Shown: positions 17,135-26,077, numbered from the stretch's first letter. The stretch is DNA of 53,349 bases from Clostridiales bacterium (GCA_012523075.1 JAAYJF010000175.1:1-53349); one strand, 5' to 3'. Notes: generated by a model not told the origin, from the sequence alone. A program made the numbers and translations.

Positions 17135-19147
17135 CTACGTCCTCCTGTGGGCTGCGAAAAACTTTATTATTCCACCCATAACCAGTACTCCTATAACGCC
17201 CAGCACAATCCCAAAGCCCAGCCCGTATACCGTTCTGTAAAAGGATATATACAGCGGGGTCCTAAGATGGCTGAAGCTGTTTACCATTGAAACCTGTCCT
17301 ATGGCCGCTGCCAGCCCCAGCGGCAGTAGCAGGGCCTCAACCCTCGTCATTGCTGCCGCTGCCAATAATATAAAGGCAGGGTGTGCCACAAGAAATTCCT
17401 TGGTCCGGGGCCGCGCCGGCAGGGTCTGTTCCATAAAGGTCCTTATGTGAGCCTCAATACCAAATATGGGCGCCCCGGCGGTATGCCCGGTCCTGCCTAG
17501 GTAAAGGTAACCCGCAACAGCGACCATGCCCAGCAGCACCGCATATTTTACAAAGAGCGGGGTATCCATAAGGGACCTCAATTCTCTCTCCAGATTCCGG
17601 TGCTCATCCCTGCGGTATCCTATTACTATAAAATAGGCTGCGGTAAACACAAGCAGTGGTATAATATGCGCAATCTTAACGCCCCTGAATATATCCATCT
17701 CAAGCAGGTACTGCGTGGAGCTAAGCATGGAAGCCACATAGGCCGCTCCTATGAGCGATATTAACGATGCCTTGAGAAGCAGCAGCACGCTACCGCAAAT
17801 AATATCCTTTAGGTCCCGTTGGATGCTGCTTTTTAATGCCTTTTCGCAGTAACGCAGCACGTACAGCATTGCCAGCGACGGGAACACTACGGCCGCACCC
17901 AACGCAAAGACCTTATCCGCAATGGAGGGCACCACCAGCTGCAGGCCAAAACACCCGGCCACGCCCAGAACAAAAAATCCGTATAGATACTTTTTCCTAA
18001 TATTAATCAAATCATCAATCAATATTGCCGCTCCGGCTACCATGCCCGCTGCCAGCGCCAGCAGCCTTAAACGGCCAATATTGAAGGCCCTCATGGGCAC
18101 CACGGCCGCCCGTTCAAAACCCCGCCGTGATATAAGCCCGGCAAATTCTTCTATATACTCCCTGTTGGTTTCAAAATTGTCCTCGGGGTCCTTCTCTTCC
18201 TCAAGCTTGGGTTTTAGATACACAATCCTGGCATTTCTTTCGTCCACCGCCCTGAACCATCGGTCCATTACTTCCCTGGGCGATACCTTGTCGGCCTCCT
18301 CCTCGTTCAGGCTAAAAACCCTTGCCGCCCTGAAGTCCGCCAACTGTATAAGGCTGTCCAGGCCGAGCTGTTTAATATGCTTAAGCTGCATCCAGGTCTC
18401 AATAGGCCCCAGCACTATGCCCGTTTTCTTTATCATCCGGGCGGTAGTTTCCAACTCATCGGGATAACCCAGGACCTGCTGCCCGTCAAATACAAGCGAG
18501 GTAACGGGATATTTATTGAAACTTTCAAACAGACCCTCTATATACCGGGAAGTAATACCCCTATAGTTGGAGGGACGGGCTGTAATACCAAGACCCAGTT
18601 CCTGGGCCATTTCAAACTTATCATAATCAAATACTATAGCAAGTTCCTTGAGGTCTTCATACCTGCCGGATACAGTCATGGCATATATACCGCCCTCCGA
18701 CCAGTCATGGAAAGCCCTGCTCCTCGCTTTAAGGGGCTGTCTTATACGCCGGTATGTATCAGCATCGGCGGCAAATACTACAACTGTACCCGACGGGTCC
18801 AGGTCTGAGCCCTTGATTTTGCTTGCCACCTCATTTAACGGATGTCTTAGGAGGTCCTGCTCCATTAGTTCCCAAAGGTTCATAACCGATATAAGGCCGT
18901 CAGCCCTCAGTTTCTCCAGCGTCTCTTCCTTTATCGCCACCGAAGTAACGCCCACATCCCTAAGCTCTTCCAGTAAATGGTCCATTGGCATTCCCATATC
19001 GTCGGCCAGTTCCTTGTATTGTTCATAATCGGCCACCAATTCTACCCTGTAATAGGGCTCTTCCACTCGGGACCTCTGGTACAGCGTGAATGCTGCCACC
19101 GTCAGGGACAGAACCAGTACTGTAATTAATATTTTGTCCGCTTTCAT
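17135..19147 (-). CDS. DUF5693-type polytopic membrane protein
   Basis: This is a large membrane protein of unknown function, about 670 residues from ATG 19147 (MKADKILITVLVLSL), which has AGGAG 7 nt upstream; the ORF track start at 19204 lacks this. One N-terminal anchor (residues 5-25) is followed by a ~330-residue outside domain with EEPYYRVELVADYEQYKELADDMG and a TIM-barrel-like region (VGVTSVAIKEETLEKL, TGIVLGPIETW). About nine hydrophobic segments follow to the C-terminus. Proteins of this layout are regularly encoded directly upstream of csaB in Clostridia, so a role in exporting or assembling the pyruvylated wall polymer is a reasonable guess, not shown. It overlaps nothing but abuts csaB. 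Confidence 0.85.
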   Translation of the reverse strand: MKADKILITVLVLSLTVAAFTLYQRSRVEEPYYRVELVADYEQYKELADDMGMPMDHLLEELRDVGVTSVAIKEETLEKLRADGLISVMNLWELMEQDLLRHPLNEVASKIKGSDLDPSGTVVVFAADADTYRRIRQPLKARSRAFHDWSEGGIYAMTVSGRYEDLKELAIVFDYDKFEMAQELGLGITARPSNYRGITSRYIEGLFESFNKYPVTSLVFDGQQVLGYPDELETTARMIKKTGIVLGPIETWMQLKHIKQLGLDSLIQLADFRAARVFSLNEEEADKVSPREVMDRWFRAVDERNARIVYLKPKLEEEKDPEDNFETNREYIEEFAGLISRRGFERAAVVPMRAFNIGRLRLLALAAGMVAGAAILIDDLINIRKKYLYGFFVLGVAGCFGLQLVVPSIADKVFALGAAVVFPSLAMLYVLRYCEKALKSSIQRDLKDIICGSVLLLLKASLISLIGAAYVASMLSSTQYLLEMDIFRGVKIAHIIPLLVFTAAYFIVIGYRRDEHRNLERELRSLMDTPLFVKYAVLLGMVAVAGYLYLGRTGHTAGAPIFGIEAHIRTFMEQTLPARPRTKEFLVAHPAFILLAAAAMTRVEALLLPLGLAAAIGQVSMVNSFSHLRTPLYISFYRTVYGLGFGIVLGVIGVLVMGGIIKFFAAHRRT

Positions 19148-19190
19148 CCAAACACTCCTATTTTCTATGTTTTCTATTCTGCCCTTGCCC

Positions 19191-19736
19191 TTACTGAATA
19201 TCATACCTTCCTTTTACCATAAATATGCAGTCCGTTTCCGCCTTTACGCCCCTACCGTCGGTGCGCGGTACAAGCAACAGGTGGTTATCGGGTATTATCT
19301 GTCCCTGACCGATGTCCCTGCCCCCGGTGAGGTCCGCCAGCCCGCCCAGCTGGCTCTGTACAGCGGTGGCCCTGCCCCCCCTCAGAACAATCTCGGTTCC
19401 CGCGTATCCCGTTAGGGACTTCCCGGCCGGCACATTTACCACCTCAAGGGCTGCCGCTGCCGTTCCCCCCGGCTGGGTGCCGTCCGAACCGCCCTGCAGG
19501 CCGGAAATCTTGTCACCCATCTGCTGCATGAGGGAATGGAGTTCCTGGAACTTTTGTTCGAAATAGAATTTTAATTGTTCATTGCGCTGCTCCACGTAGC
19601 TCTGGGTTACCAGCGGGTCCTGCTGCGAGCCCGGTGGGAAATCGCTCGCCCGTACCAACTGGCCCGCTACCAGTATCACCATCAAAACTACAATCGCATA
19701 TAAATACAACCTACTCTGCCTTATCCTTTGTAGCAT
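19191..19736 (-). CDS. Exported coiled-coil protein of unknown function
   Basis: The protein is 181 residues. It has an N-terminal membrane anchor or signal (LYLYAIVVLMVILVAGQLVRA, 11-31), then a short coiled-coil stretch (YVEQRNEQLKFYFEQKFQELHSLMQQMGDKI), a Gly/Ala-rich linker and a compact C-terminal domain at about 95-180. That domain reads GTEIVLRGGRATAVQ, LADLTGGRDIGQGQ, NHLLLVPRTDGRGVKA. I do not recognise a named family with certainty. The regular Gly-rich domain after a coiled coil suggests an extracellular accessory protein. It is the first gene of the DUF5693-csaB-tagA cluster, 43 nt upstream of the next start, with a clear AAAGGAGGG ribosome site. Confidence 0.8.
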   Translation of the reverse strand: MLQRIRQSRLYLYAIVVLMVILVAGQLVRASDFPPGSQQDPLVTQSYVEQRNEQLKFYFEQKFQELHSLMQQMGDKISGLQGGSDGTQPGGTAAAALEVVNVPAGKSLTGYAGTEIVLRGGRATAVQSQLGGLADLTGGRDIGQGQIIPDNHLLLVPRTDGRGVKAETDCIFMVKGRYDIQ

Positions 19737-19867
19737 AGTATCCCTCCTTTAACTTAAGAAGTGGGAGGTAAGAGGTGTGAAATGAGAAATTGGGCAATGC
19801 CCTAGGGCAAAACCAAGACCCCACGTCCCATGTCATACTCCCCATATCACGCTTCGCCCATCCCAAA

Positions 19868-20110
19868 TATATATAACGTGATAAAGATTTTACATCTTCT
19901 AGCGTGTCACCCTGAGCGGCCTTTAGTCATCCTGGGCGGCCTTTAGTCATCCTGAGCGAAGCGAAGGACCTTACGCAGCGAAGGACCTTGCGATAGCGAA
20001 AGATCTTATGCCTGATTGCAATAAGATTCTTCGGACTTCGTCCTCAGAACGACGGAGTCGGATTCTTCGGGCTTTGCCCCCAGAATGACAAGTAATACAA
20101 TATTATTACA
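19868..20110 (-). repeat. Interspersed repeat, copy 2 (inverted relative to copies 1, 3 and 4)
   Basis: Read on the minus strand this copy starts TAATAATATTGTATTACTTGTCATTCTGG and carries the conserved ACGAAGTCCGAAGAATCTTATTGCAA block. It ends with three units of the CAGGATGAC type and TGTAAAATCTTTATCACGTTATAT, so both flanks agree with copy 1 and define the element edges. It lies in the 789-nt gene-free stretch between the surface cluster and csoR. The ORF at 20006-20188 is a shadow of the repeat. Confidence 0.85.
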
Positions 20111-20525
20111 CTTAATATAGTACAAATAGTAGATTCTATAAAGCGGTAGGAAATCCTGTCTGGTAATGCAAAATATTTGCCCTTGCAATTATTTCCTAAA
20201 CCAGGTTGTCTAAACCTGCCTTTTTCTTGATATGGGTATTCAATATTGCTGCCGCCGCCCATATAACAGCCGACTCTAGGAAAAGCCTTCGGACAAATAC
20301 CTCCGCTGGAAGGGGTCGTTTAAGCCAGGGCCAAAAACACAGTATACCGCCAAAGGCCACAATTAAGTAATGTCCCCGGCCAATGCCGGAGACACATTCT
20401 TAAGTGGGAATTACAGTCATATTTGCAAATTGTCGAAACAGTACTAGTAGTGCTATCTGTTATACGGGTCATTAGGTGATGGTACTCAGTATGTACTCGC
20501 CGATATACCCCGGTATGCACAATCC
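20111..20525. other. Gene-free stretch between repeat copy 2 and csoR, with one hairpin
   Basis: I find no convincing gene here; the short ORFs lack ribosome sites and have odd composition. An imperfect hairpin at 20363-20403 pairs TTAAG-ATGTC-CCGGC with GCCGG-GACACAT-CTTAA around the loop CAAT. It has no T-run. Its role is unknown. Confidence 0.4.
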
Positions 20526-20819
20526 TCACTTCATATACTTTATGATGGATGATATTACGCTTTCTATCTTTTCCTTTGCTTTGTCGTCCCTTATCTCCCC
20601 AAAAAGGCAATCCACCGAATGCTCCTCCAGTATCATAAGCCCGGTCTTTTCTATGGAAGACCGTACCGCCGCTATTTGGAGCAGTATCTCTTCGCAGGTC
20701 TTGCCCTCCTCAATCATCTTTTCTATGCCGGTAATATGTCCTTTAATGGTCTTCAACCGGTTCAGCACTTCCCCCCGGACAAAGCTTTTTTCCATGGTTT
20801 CCGGCCGCGATACACTCAT
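20526..20819 (-). CDS. CsoR/RcnR family metal-sensing repressor
   Basis: This is a small all-helical DNA-binding repressor of the DUF156 family that releases DNA on binding Cu(I) or another ligand. The ORF opens at 20945 inside a repeat, but the natural start is ATG 20819 (MSVSRPETMEKSFVRG), giving 97 residues. LNRLKTIKGHITGIEKMIEEG leads to Cys42 (KTCEEIL), and HSVDC supplies His67 and Cys71. This C-H-C set matches the Cu(I) ligands of CsoR. No copA, copZ or other metal gene is adjacent, so the target is unknown. Repeat copies 2 and 3 flank the gene in opposite orientation. Confidence 0.9.
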   Translation of the reverse strand: MSVSRPETMEKSFVRGEVLNRLKTIKGHITGIEKMIEEGKTCEEILLQIAAVRSSIEKTGLMILEEHSVDCLFGEIRDDKAKEKIESVISSIIKYMK

Positions 20820-20866
20820 ACCGCAGGCCCGCCTCCTTTTATAATTATTTCGACTGTATACAACAT

Positions 20867-21020
20867 CTGTCATTCTGAGGACGAAGTCCGAAGAATCCGA
20901 CTTTGCCGTTCTGAACGCAGTGAAGAATCTTTTGAAGATAGACATAAGATCCTTCGCTTTGCTCAGGATGACAAAGAGAACGCTCAGAATGACACCAGTT
21001 TTAAATGCTTTATATATGCA
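20867..21020 (+). repeat. Interspersed repeat, copy 3 (shortened)
   Basis: This copy contains GTCATTCTGAGGACGAAGTCCGAAGAATCCGAC, then AGATCCTTCGCTTTGCTCAGGATGACA, only two CAG-ATGACA units, and a degenerate right edge (TTTTAAATGCTTTATATATGC). The left AT-rich edge seen in copies 1, 2 and 4 is missing. It lies just upstream of csoR, so csoR transcription probably starts within or next to it. Confidence 0.8.
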
Positions 21021-21045
21021 TCGGGTCCATCATGTTCCACTTGTA

Positions 21046-21081
21046 CAAAAAAACAAAAGCCCAGGTCAAAACCTGCAGCTT
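21046..21081 (-). terminator. Rho-independent terminator after mazF
   Basis: The minus strand reads AAGC-TG-CAGGT-TTTG-ACCTG-G-GCTT followed by TTGTTTTTTTG. The interrupted stem plus T-run lies just after the mazF stop and ends the acpS...mazF transcript. Confidence 0.75.
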
Positions 21082-21086
21082 GGCCG

Positions 21087-21437
21087 CTAAAAGTCTATAA
21101 GCCCAAAGCTGATTTTGATGGCCTCATCAACCTTGCCCATCATATCCTCGTCAAAGTGTCCAATCTTTTCCCGGAACCTCTTTTTATCTATGGTTCTCAC
21201 CTGCTCAAGCAGCACCACTGAATCCTTGTTAAGACCATAATCGGCGGCGTTTATCTCCACATGTGTCGGAAGCTTTGCCTTGTTTATCTGGGATGTAATA
21301 GCAGATACTATTGTGGTAGGACTGTATTTGTTGCCGACATCGTTCTGAACCACCAGCACCGGTCGGACACCGCCCTGTTCGGAACCAACCACGGGACTTA
21401 GGTCAGCATAATAAATGTCTCCCCTTTTTATCTGCAC
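21087..21437 (-). CDS. MazF/EndoA (NdoA) mRNA endoribonuclease toxin
   Basis: This is a sequence-specific ssRNA endonuclease of the MazF family (EndoA in Bacillus, a UACAU cutter), normally held inactive by the antitoxin encoded upstream. GTG 21437 with GGAGGGTG 6 nt upstream gives [28 protein letters not shown] and 116 residues, the usual EndoA length; the ORF track start adds an unlikely extension. The catalytic Arg in GGVRPVL and Thr in [16 protein letters not shown] are present, as is the C-terminal [15 protein letters not shown]. It starts 1 nt after the antitoxin stop. Confidence 0.95.
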   Translation of the reverse strand: MQIKRGDIYYADLSPVVGSEQGGVRPVLVVQNDVGNKYSPTTIVSAITSQINKAKLPTHVEINAADYGLNKDSVVLLEQVRTIDKKRFREKIGHFDEDMMGKVDEAIKISFGLIDF

Positions 21438-21438
21438 A

Positions 21439-21714
21439 TTATTCACCCTCCGCATGCCTGCTCTCGTAGCTGCCAAAGGAAAGGGCGTCCTCGGTCATAT
21501 TCTGCTCAGCCAGTGCAAGGTTTAAAGCTGCCATCTCCATATAGCCCCTTTTTAGCTGCTCCCTTATTTCCATCTTTTGCCTCTCTCTAATGTACAGCTT
21601 CATTGCTTCCCTTATAAACTCGCTCCTGTTTTTCTTTTCAAGGTTGACTATATAATCCACCTCTTTTAGAAGGCTGTCGGGAAGGCTGACTATTATCCTT
21701 TTAGATTCCGCCAC
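21439..21714 (-). CDS. MazE/EndoAI-like ribbon-helix-helix antitoxin
   Basis: This antitoxin both represses its own operon and blocks MazF. GTG 21714 with AGGAGG 6-7 nt upstream gives [23 protein letters not shown] and 91 residues. The N-terminal ribbon-helix-helix (RIIVSLP...[16 protein letters not shown]) is clear, followed by a charged C-terminal arm with [13 protein letters not shown] that would wrap the toxin. The alr-ndoAI-ndoA order matches Bacillus. In this arrangement the pair is chromosomal housekeeping rather than plasmid addiction. Confidence 0.93.
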   Translation of the reverse strand: MAESKRIIVSLPDSLLKEVDYIVNLEKKNRSEFIREAMKLYIRERQKMEIREQLKRGYMEMAALNLALAEQNMTEDALSFGSYESRHAEGE

Positions 21715-21855
21715 ACTAGCACCTCCTAGATAATGGGCGTCCACAGGCCGGCACGCCATGGCCGAAACAGGTAGGGCAATAATATTAAGCAAAATATATA
21801 CACCATTATATACTATTCAATACAAGTGTGTCAATATAACCACTTTTTTATGCAT

Positions 21856-23025
21856 TTACCTGCCTACGCCAAGTTTTATTTTTTGAATTTTCCCGTCCTT
21901 TATATATACTCTAGGTATTCTTTTGCCAATCATACATACTATTTCATAGTTGATGGTTCCAAGAATGCCGCCCAGTTCTTCGGCGGTAATACTTTGTTCT
22001 CCCTGCTGCCCCATAAGGACCGCCTCGTCGCCCACCTTAACGCCTTTAATTGCTGTAACGTCTATCATACACTGGTCCATACATATATTGCCGGCCAATG
22101 GGGCCCGGGTCCCATTCACAAGTACGCTAGCCTTCCCGCTCAAAAGACGCGTATACCCATCGGCATACCCAAGGGGAAGGGTGGCAATAACGCTTTCCGC
22201 AGTTGAAGTATACTTCCTGCCGTATCCCACGCTGGTGCCAGCCGGAACCGTCTTTACATGGGATATCGCCGCCTTCAATGATGCTAGCGGTTTAAGAGGA
22301 ACTTTTTCTTTATCCACTTCGTCAGAAGGATAAAGACCATATAGGATTATCCCTGGCCGGACCATATCAAGGTGCATATCCGGCAGGTCAATGCTTGCGG
22401 CACTGTTCCCTGCATGACAAAGCGGAATATCAATACCCCTTGCCTTAAGGGTATCAATAAACCGGATAAACTTGTTATACTGATCCCTGGTGTAGGTCTT
22501 GTCTCTCTCATCGGCAACCGAAAAATGCGTAAATATCCCTTCTACAATTATTCCTTTTAGTTTATGTATATTCGATACAATGCCTATGGAATCCTCCCCC
22601 GGAAGCATGCCAATTCGTCCCATTCCAGTGTCCAGTTTAAGGTGAACCTTAACGCTGTTTCCTTTTTTGGAAACCAGTTCCGAAAGCCTGAAGGCATCCT
22701 CATAGTTATACAACGTTGGAGTTATTCCATATTCCAGTACCCCATAGAACAACTCCGGAGGAGTATACCCCAATATAAGTATCGGAACATCGATACCGGC
22801 CTGTCTCAGTTCTATGGCCTCGTCCAGCACCGCGACCCCAAGCCGCTGTATTCCTTCCTCAATCAGGACATGGGACACCTCCAGGGCACCGTGGCCGTAC
22901 CCGTCCGCCTTAACTATGCCCATCAACGACGCAGAGGGTCTTACGTTTTTCCTTATCTGCCTAATATTGTGTGCAAGGTTGTCCAGGTTCACTTCCATCC
23001 AAACAGGTCTTATCCCGTTTATCAT
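21856..23025 (-). CDS. alr: Alanine racemase
   Basis: This PLP enzyme makes D-alanine for peptidoglycan; in spore formers it also destroys the L-alanine germinant. The 389 residues include the PLP lysine Lys39 in GIVKADGYGHGA, the second catalytic base Tyr in SVGYGRKY near residue 267, and the conserved NICMDQCMIDVT block. GAGGAAAAACAA precedes the ATG at 23025. It lies 17 nt downstream of the lipoprotein gene and upstream of mazEF, as in Bacillus. Confidence 0.97.
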   Translation of the reverse strand: MINGIRPVWMEVNLDNLAHNIRQIRKNVRPSASLMGIVKADGYGHGALEVSHVLIEEGIQRLGVAVLDEAIELRQAGIDVPILILGYTPPELFYGVLEYGITPTLYNYEDAFRLSELVSKKGNSVKVHLKLDTGMGRIGMLPGEDSIGIVSNIHKLKGIIVEGIFTHFSVADERDKTYTRDQYNKFIRFIDTLKARGIDIPLCHAGNSAASIDLPDMHLDMVRPGIILYGLYPSDEVDKEKVPLKPLASLKAAISHVKTVPAGTSVGYGRKYTSTAESVIATLPLGYADGYTRLLSGKASVLVNGTRAPLAGNICMDQCMIDVTAIKGVKVGDEAVLMGQQGEQSITAEELGGILGTINYEIVCMIGKRIPRVYIKDGKIQKIKLGVGR

Positions 23026-23042
23026 TTGTTTTTCCTCCCCGA

Positions 23043-24071
23043 CTATTTAATACTTCTTGCTATCTCGGTAAGGGCTCTTCTGGCTAAACTGCTCACAAGT
23101 TCGACTCTAATATTGCCCTCGGTCCATGAAATCTTTCTGGTATGCTGTCTTTCCGAATAAAAGGCCGGCCTATCGTCCAGGTATATTAATTCACCGCTTG
23201 TCAGCCATTCTCCTCCCCTCTTGTCCGCCGTTTTTTGCAAAAGCGTGAGGCTTTCCCCATCACCGCTGTACGTCTCCACAAAGATTCTTCGGCCGTCACT
23301 TTCCACTACCTGGATTATACCCCTGGTGAATCCCTCGGGTACGCTGCTTAGTTCCAGCGGCGGAAAGTCCAAGTGCTCCCTGGCCTCTTCAAGGGAGCTA
23401 AAGAACATACCGGAGGCATCCCAACCCTCATAAAGCATGCTCATTCCAATTTTATCACTGTCAAAAAAATCACTGTCCAGCTCCGGATTAAACTGAAAGT
23501 CCAAAAACTCTACCCTGGTGGTTACGGTACCGTTAATATCATACATCTCCAGCACAAGGGGCCGCAGGCTCTTTCTGTCCACAACCAGCCTCTGCGCCGA
23601 CCGATATTTACTGCCCCCCGGCACAGGCAGCCCAATGATCATAACCGTAGCACCGTTCCATTCTTCAAAGCTGTAATGGATACTTTCGGTCTCCAGCATA
23701 TCCCTTAGGAAAAAGCCCAGAAACAGGTTCTGGTCCTCCGGGGGCTCAAGGTCCTCCAGAAGTAACACCTGGTCTATATAGGGGTAATATACCCAAAGCC
23801 GACTACCGTCATATACTGTGGTCTTGCCCTGCATGGACTGGGGCTCCAACACCTCAAGACGATACCTGTCTGGCATACAGAACCATTGCTTGGTTCTGAA
23901 CTGACCCGGTTCCTTGTTGCCTTTTACATAAATCTGTGCAGTACAGCTGTAGGTTTCAAGCCCTGTAAGTTTTTGGTGAATGGCTTTGTACGTTTTTTCT
24001 TCCGAATTGGGACTGCAGCCCTTGCCGGCCAGTACAAGTATAAGTAACAGCACCCAAACTCTCCAATTCAT
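23043..24071 (-). CDS. YdcC-like LolA-fold outer-surface lipoprotein
   Basis: This is a predicted exported protein of 342 residues with the LolA/LppX-like fold of the YdcC family. A short hydrophobic leader (VWVLLLILVLAGKGC) ends in Cys19. The lipobox A-G-K-G-C is weak because position -3 is Gly rather than Leu or Val. The LolA-type region GKTTVYDGSRLWVYYPYIDQVLLL and a C-terminal DUF4367-like part (PEGFTRGIIQVVESDGRRIFVETYSG) are visible. In Firmicutes it sits between acpS and alr, as here. Its function is not established; some members aid sporulation. Confidence 0.85.
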   Translation of the reverse strand: MNWRVWVLLLILVLAGKGCSPNSEEKTYKAIHQKLTGLETYSCTAQIYVKGNKEPGQFRTKQWFCMPDRYRLEVLEPQSMQGKTTVYDGSRLWVYYPYIDQVLLLEDLEPPEDQNLFLGFFLRDMLETESIHYSFEEWNGATVMIIGLPVPGGSKYRSAQRLVVDRKSLRPLVLEMYDINGTVTTRVEFLDFQFNPELDSDFFDSDKIGMSMLYEGWDASGMFFSSLEEAREHLDFPPLELSSVPEGFTRGIIQVVESDGRRIFVETYSGDGESLTLLQKTADKRGGEWLTSGELIYLDDRPAFYSERQHTRKISWTEGNIRVELVSSLARRALTEIARSIK

Positions 24072-24147
24072 TAATGTACCCTACCTCCAAACCAATAGCC
24101 TGCATACGCCGGGAATACACCGGGCTCCGTCGCTACCCCGGCAAACC

Positions 24148-25698
24148 TCAGCCCTCCTTGACGGATTTAATGGCTATGGGTATACAGTCCGCCAAACCGG
24201 TTGCCGTCAGGCCGTATACGCCCTTTTCCTCCGCCAAAAGGTCCCCTGCCCTTCCGTGAATGTACACAGCTGCGCAGGCGGCTTTGACCGGGTCAAGGCC
24301 CTGGGCCGCAAAGGATGCAATAATCCCCGCCAGCACATCCCCCGAGCCCCCCGAAGCCATACCGGGATTCCCGCTGGTATTAATATATATATTCCCGACC
24401 GGGTGGGCTATTACACTGTTTGCACCTTTTAGCACGGTAACGGTTCCCCATTTTTCCGCAAAGGCCCTGGCGGCACCAATCCTGTTGTGCTGGATTTCGT
24501 CAATCCCCATACCGGTAAGCCTTGCCATCTCACCGGGGTGGGGAGTTAACACCACCGGCCCCGCCGCCCTTTTCAAAAGCCCCATGTCAAGGGCCAGGCA
24601 GTTAAGGGCGTCGGCATCCAGCACCAGCGGCACCCGGGCATTGGCAAGCACAAACTCCGTAAGTCTTACCCTGTCGTCGTCAACGCCCATCCCCGGTCCC
24701 AGGACGATTGCGTCCGCCCAGTCCAAAACCTTCTTAAGCCTACCTTCCGTTTCCCCGTCAAGTTTAAGCTGTGTTCCTTCCCCCAGAGGCACCGACATGG
24801 CTTCTATTACCCGGTTTTCCAAAACGTAATTCAAAGCCCCCGGCAGTGCCGCCCTTACAAGCCCCGCCCCCGACTTGATACATCCAAGGGAGGACAGCAC
24901 CACCGCGCCGGTCATTCCCTCCGACCCGCCTATAACCGCCGCCCTACCGTAGCTGCCCTTATGGGCATCCGGCCTCCTATCGGGAATTATGCCGGATACG
25001 TACTCCCCGGTCAGTAGCGTCATATCCGGCCCGGATTCCGGCGCTATGCACCGGGGTATGGATATGTCGGCCACCACAAGGCGGCCCGCGCATCCCGCCC
25101 CGGGGTACTGAAAAAACCCCGCCTTGGGGAAGCCGAAGGTAACGGTTATTGATGCCCGTATGCATTCACCGCATATCCGGCCGGTCTCACCGTCCATTCC
25201 CGAAGGTATATCCATCGATACAACGGTGCATCCGCTTTGGTTTACCGCCCTTATTACCTCAAGGGGCAGCCCTTCCACCTCTCCCCTAAACCCGGTACCA
25301 AATATACCGTCCACCACTACATGCCCCCACTTAAGGGCCTGGCCCAGCGATGCCAGGTCCTCCGCTGATGCCAGCGTTTCAATCGGTATTCCCATTCTTG
25401 TCAGTATGCCCGCGTTTATCCCGGCGTCCCCTTTCAAGTCCTCCGGCTTGCCTAGCAGGAACATTCTTATCGGCACATTGTTATTAAACAGGTGCCGGGC
25501 AGCCACCATCACATCGCCGCCGTTGTTACCCTTACCCGCAAGCATCACCACTCCCTTATCCCAGCCCACGGCTAGCTTTATTACCTCCTCCGCCACCCTT
25601 CTCCCCGCGTTTTCCATCAGCACAATTCCAGGGATGCCGTACTTTTCCATCGCAGCCCTGTCAATACATCTCATCTGTTCCGGTGTTACAATCCTCAT
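24148..25698 (-). CDS. nnrD: Bifunctional NAD(P)H-hydrate epimerase / ADP-dependent dehydratase
   Basis: This enzyme repairs hydrated NAD(P)H: the N-terminal YjeF_N domain (about 1-215, with ENAGRRVAEE and GKGNNGGDVMVAARHL) epimerises NADHX, and the C-terminal carbohydrate-kinase-like domain (about 230-510, with HKGSYGRAAVIGGSEGMTGA, LVLDADALN, and GNPGMASGGSGDVLAGI) dehydrates it. ATG 25698 (MRIVTPEQM) has GGAGGTGA at a good distance and is preferred over the GTG at 25707; length is 516. Its start lies inside the end of acpS, so the two are coupled. Confidence 0.95.
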   Translation of the reverse strand: MRIVTPEQMRCIDRAAMEKYGIPGIVLMENAGRRVAEEVIKLAVGWDKGVVMLAGKGNNGGDVMVAARHLFNNNVPIRMFLLGKPEDLKGDAGINAGILTRMGIPIETLASAEDLASLGQALKWGHVVVDGIFGTGFRGEVEGLPLEVIRAVNQSGCTVVSMDIPSGMDGETGRICGECIRASITVTFGFPKAGFFQYPGAGCAGRLVVADISIPRCIAPESGPDMTLLTGEYVSGIIPDRRPDAHKGSYGRAAVIGGSEGMTGAVVLSSLGCIKSGAGLVRAALPGALNYVLENRVIEAMSVPLGEGTQLKLDGETEGRLKKVLDWADAIVLGPGMGVDDDRVRLTEFVLANARVPLVLDADALNCLALDMGLLKRAAGPVVLTPHPGEMARLTGMGIDEIQHNRIGAARAFAEKWGTVTVLKGANSVIAHPVGNIYINTSGNPGMASGGSGDVLAGIIASFAAQGLDPVKAACAAVYIHGRAGDLLAEEKGVYGLTATGLADCIPIAIKSVKEG

Positions 25699-26077
25699 GC
25701 CCGTCACCTCCTATGGCCACCGCCTGGGCGGCTGCATAATCCCTGCTATGGGATATCGAAACAAATATCCTACCTATACCCAAACCCTCGCACAGGTCCT
25801 TGGCGGCACCCCGGACCTTAACCTCCGGTTTGCCCCGGCTGTTCCTTATAACAACCACATCCCTCCAACCGAAGGACCCAAACCCGGCACCCATTGCCTT
25901 GACAACGGCCTCCTTCGCAGCAAAGCCTCCGGCTATAGAGGAAGCGTTCATACCCCGTTTCCGGTAATAGGCCGCCTCCTCAGGGGCAAAAAATCTGTCC
26001 ACAAAACCACTATGCCTTTCCACTGCCCGCCTAATCCTTTCTATTTCGATAATGTCAATGCCTATGCCTCTTATCAT
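25661..26077 (-). CDS. acpS: Holo-[acyl-carrier-protein] synthase
   Basis: AcpS moves the phosphopantetheine group of CoA to acyl carrier protein. ATG 26077 (MIRGIGIDIIEIERIRRAVE) has GGGGTGAAGG upstream; the ORF track extends 61 codons into the leader and is not the real start. The 138 residues hold GIGIDIIEIERI with the Mg-binding Asp and FAAKEAVVKAMGAG with the catalytic Glu and Lys. The C-terminus overlaps nnrD by 38 nt. It begins the acpS-nnrD-ydcC-like-alr-mazEF operon and is preceded by a possible attenuator. Confidence 0.95.
   Translation of the reverse strand: MIRGIGIDIIEIERIRRAVERHSGFVDRFFAPEEAAYYRKRGMNASSIAGGFAAKEAVVKAMGAGFGSFGWRDVVVIRNSRGKPEVKVRGAAKDLCEGLGIGRIFVSISHSRDYAAAQAVAIGGDGHEDCNTGTDEMY

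Noticed and set aside
20006-20262. Two overlapping minus ORFs of 60-72 residues upstream of csoR
   Set aside because: They run through repeat copy 2 and AT-rich sequence, lack ribosome sites, and the encoded peptides look non-protein-like.
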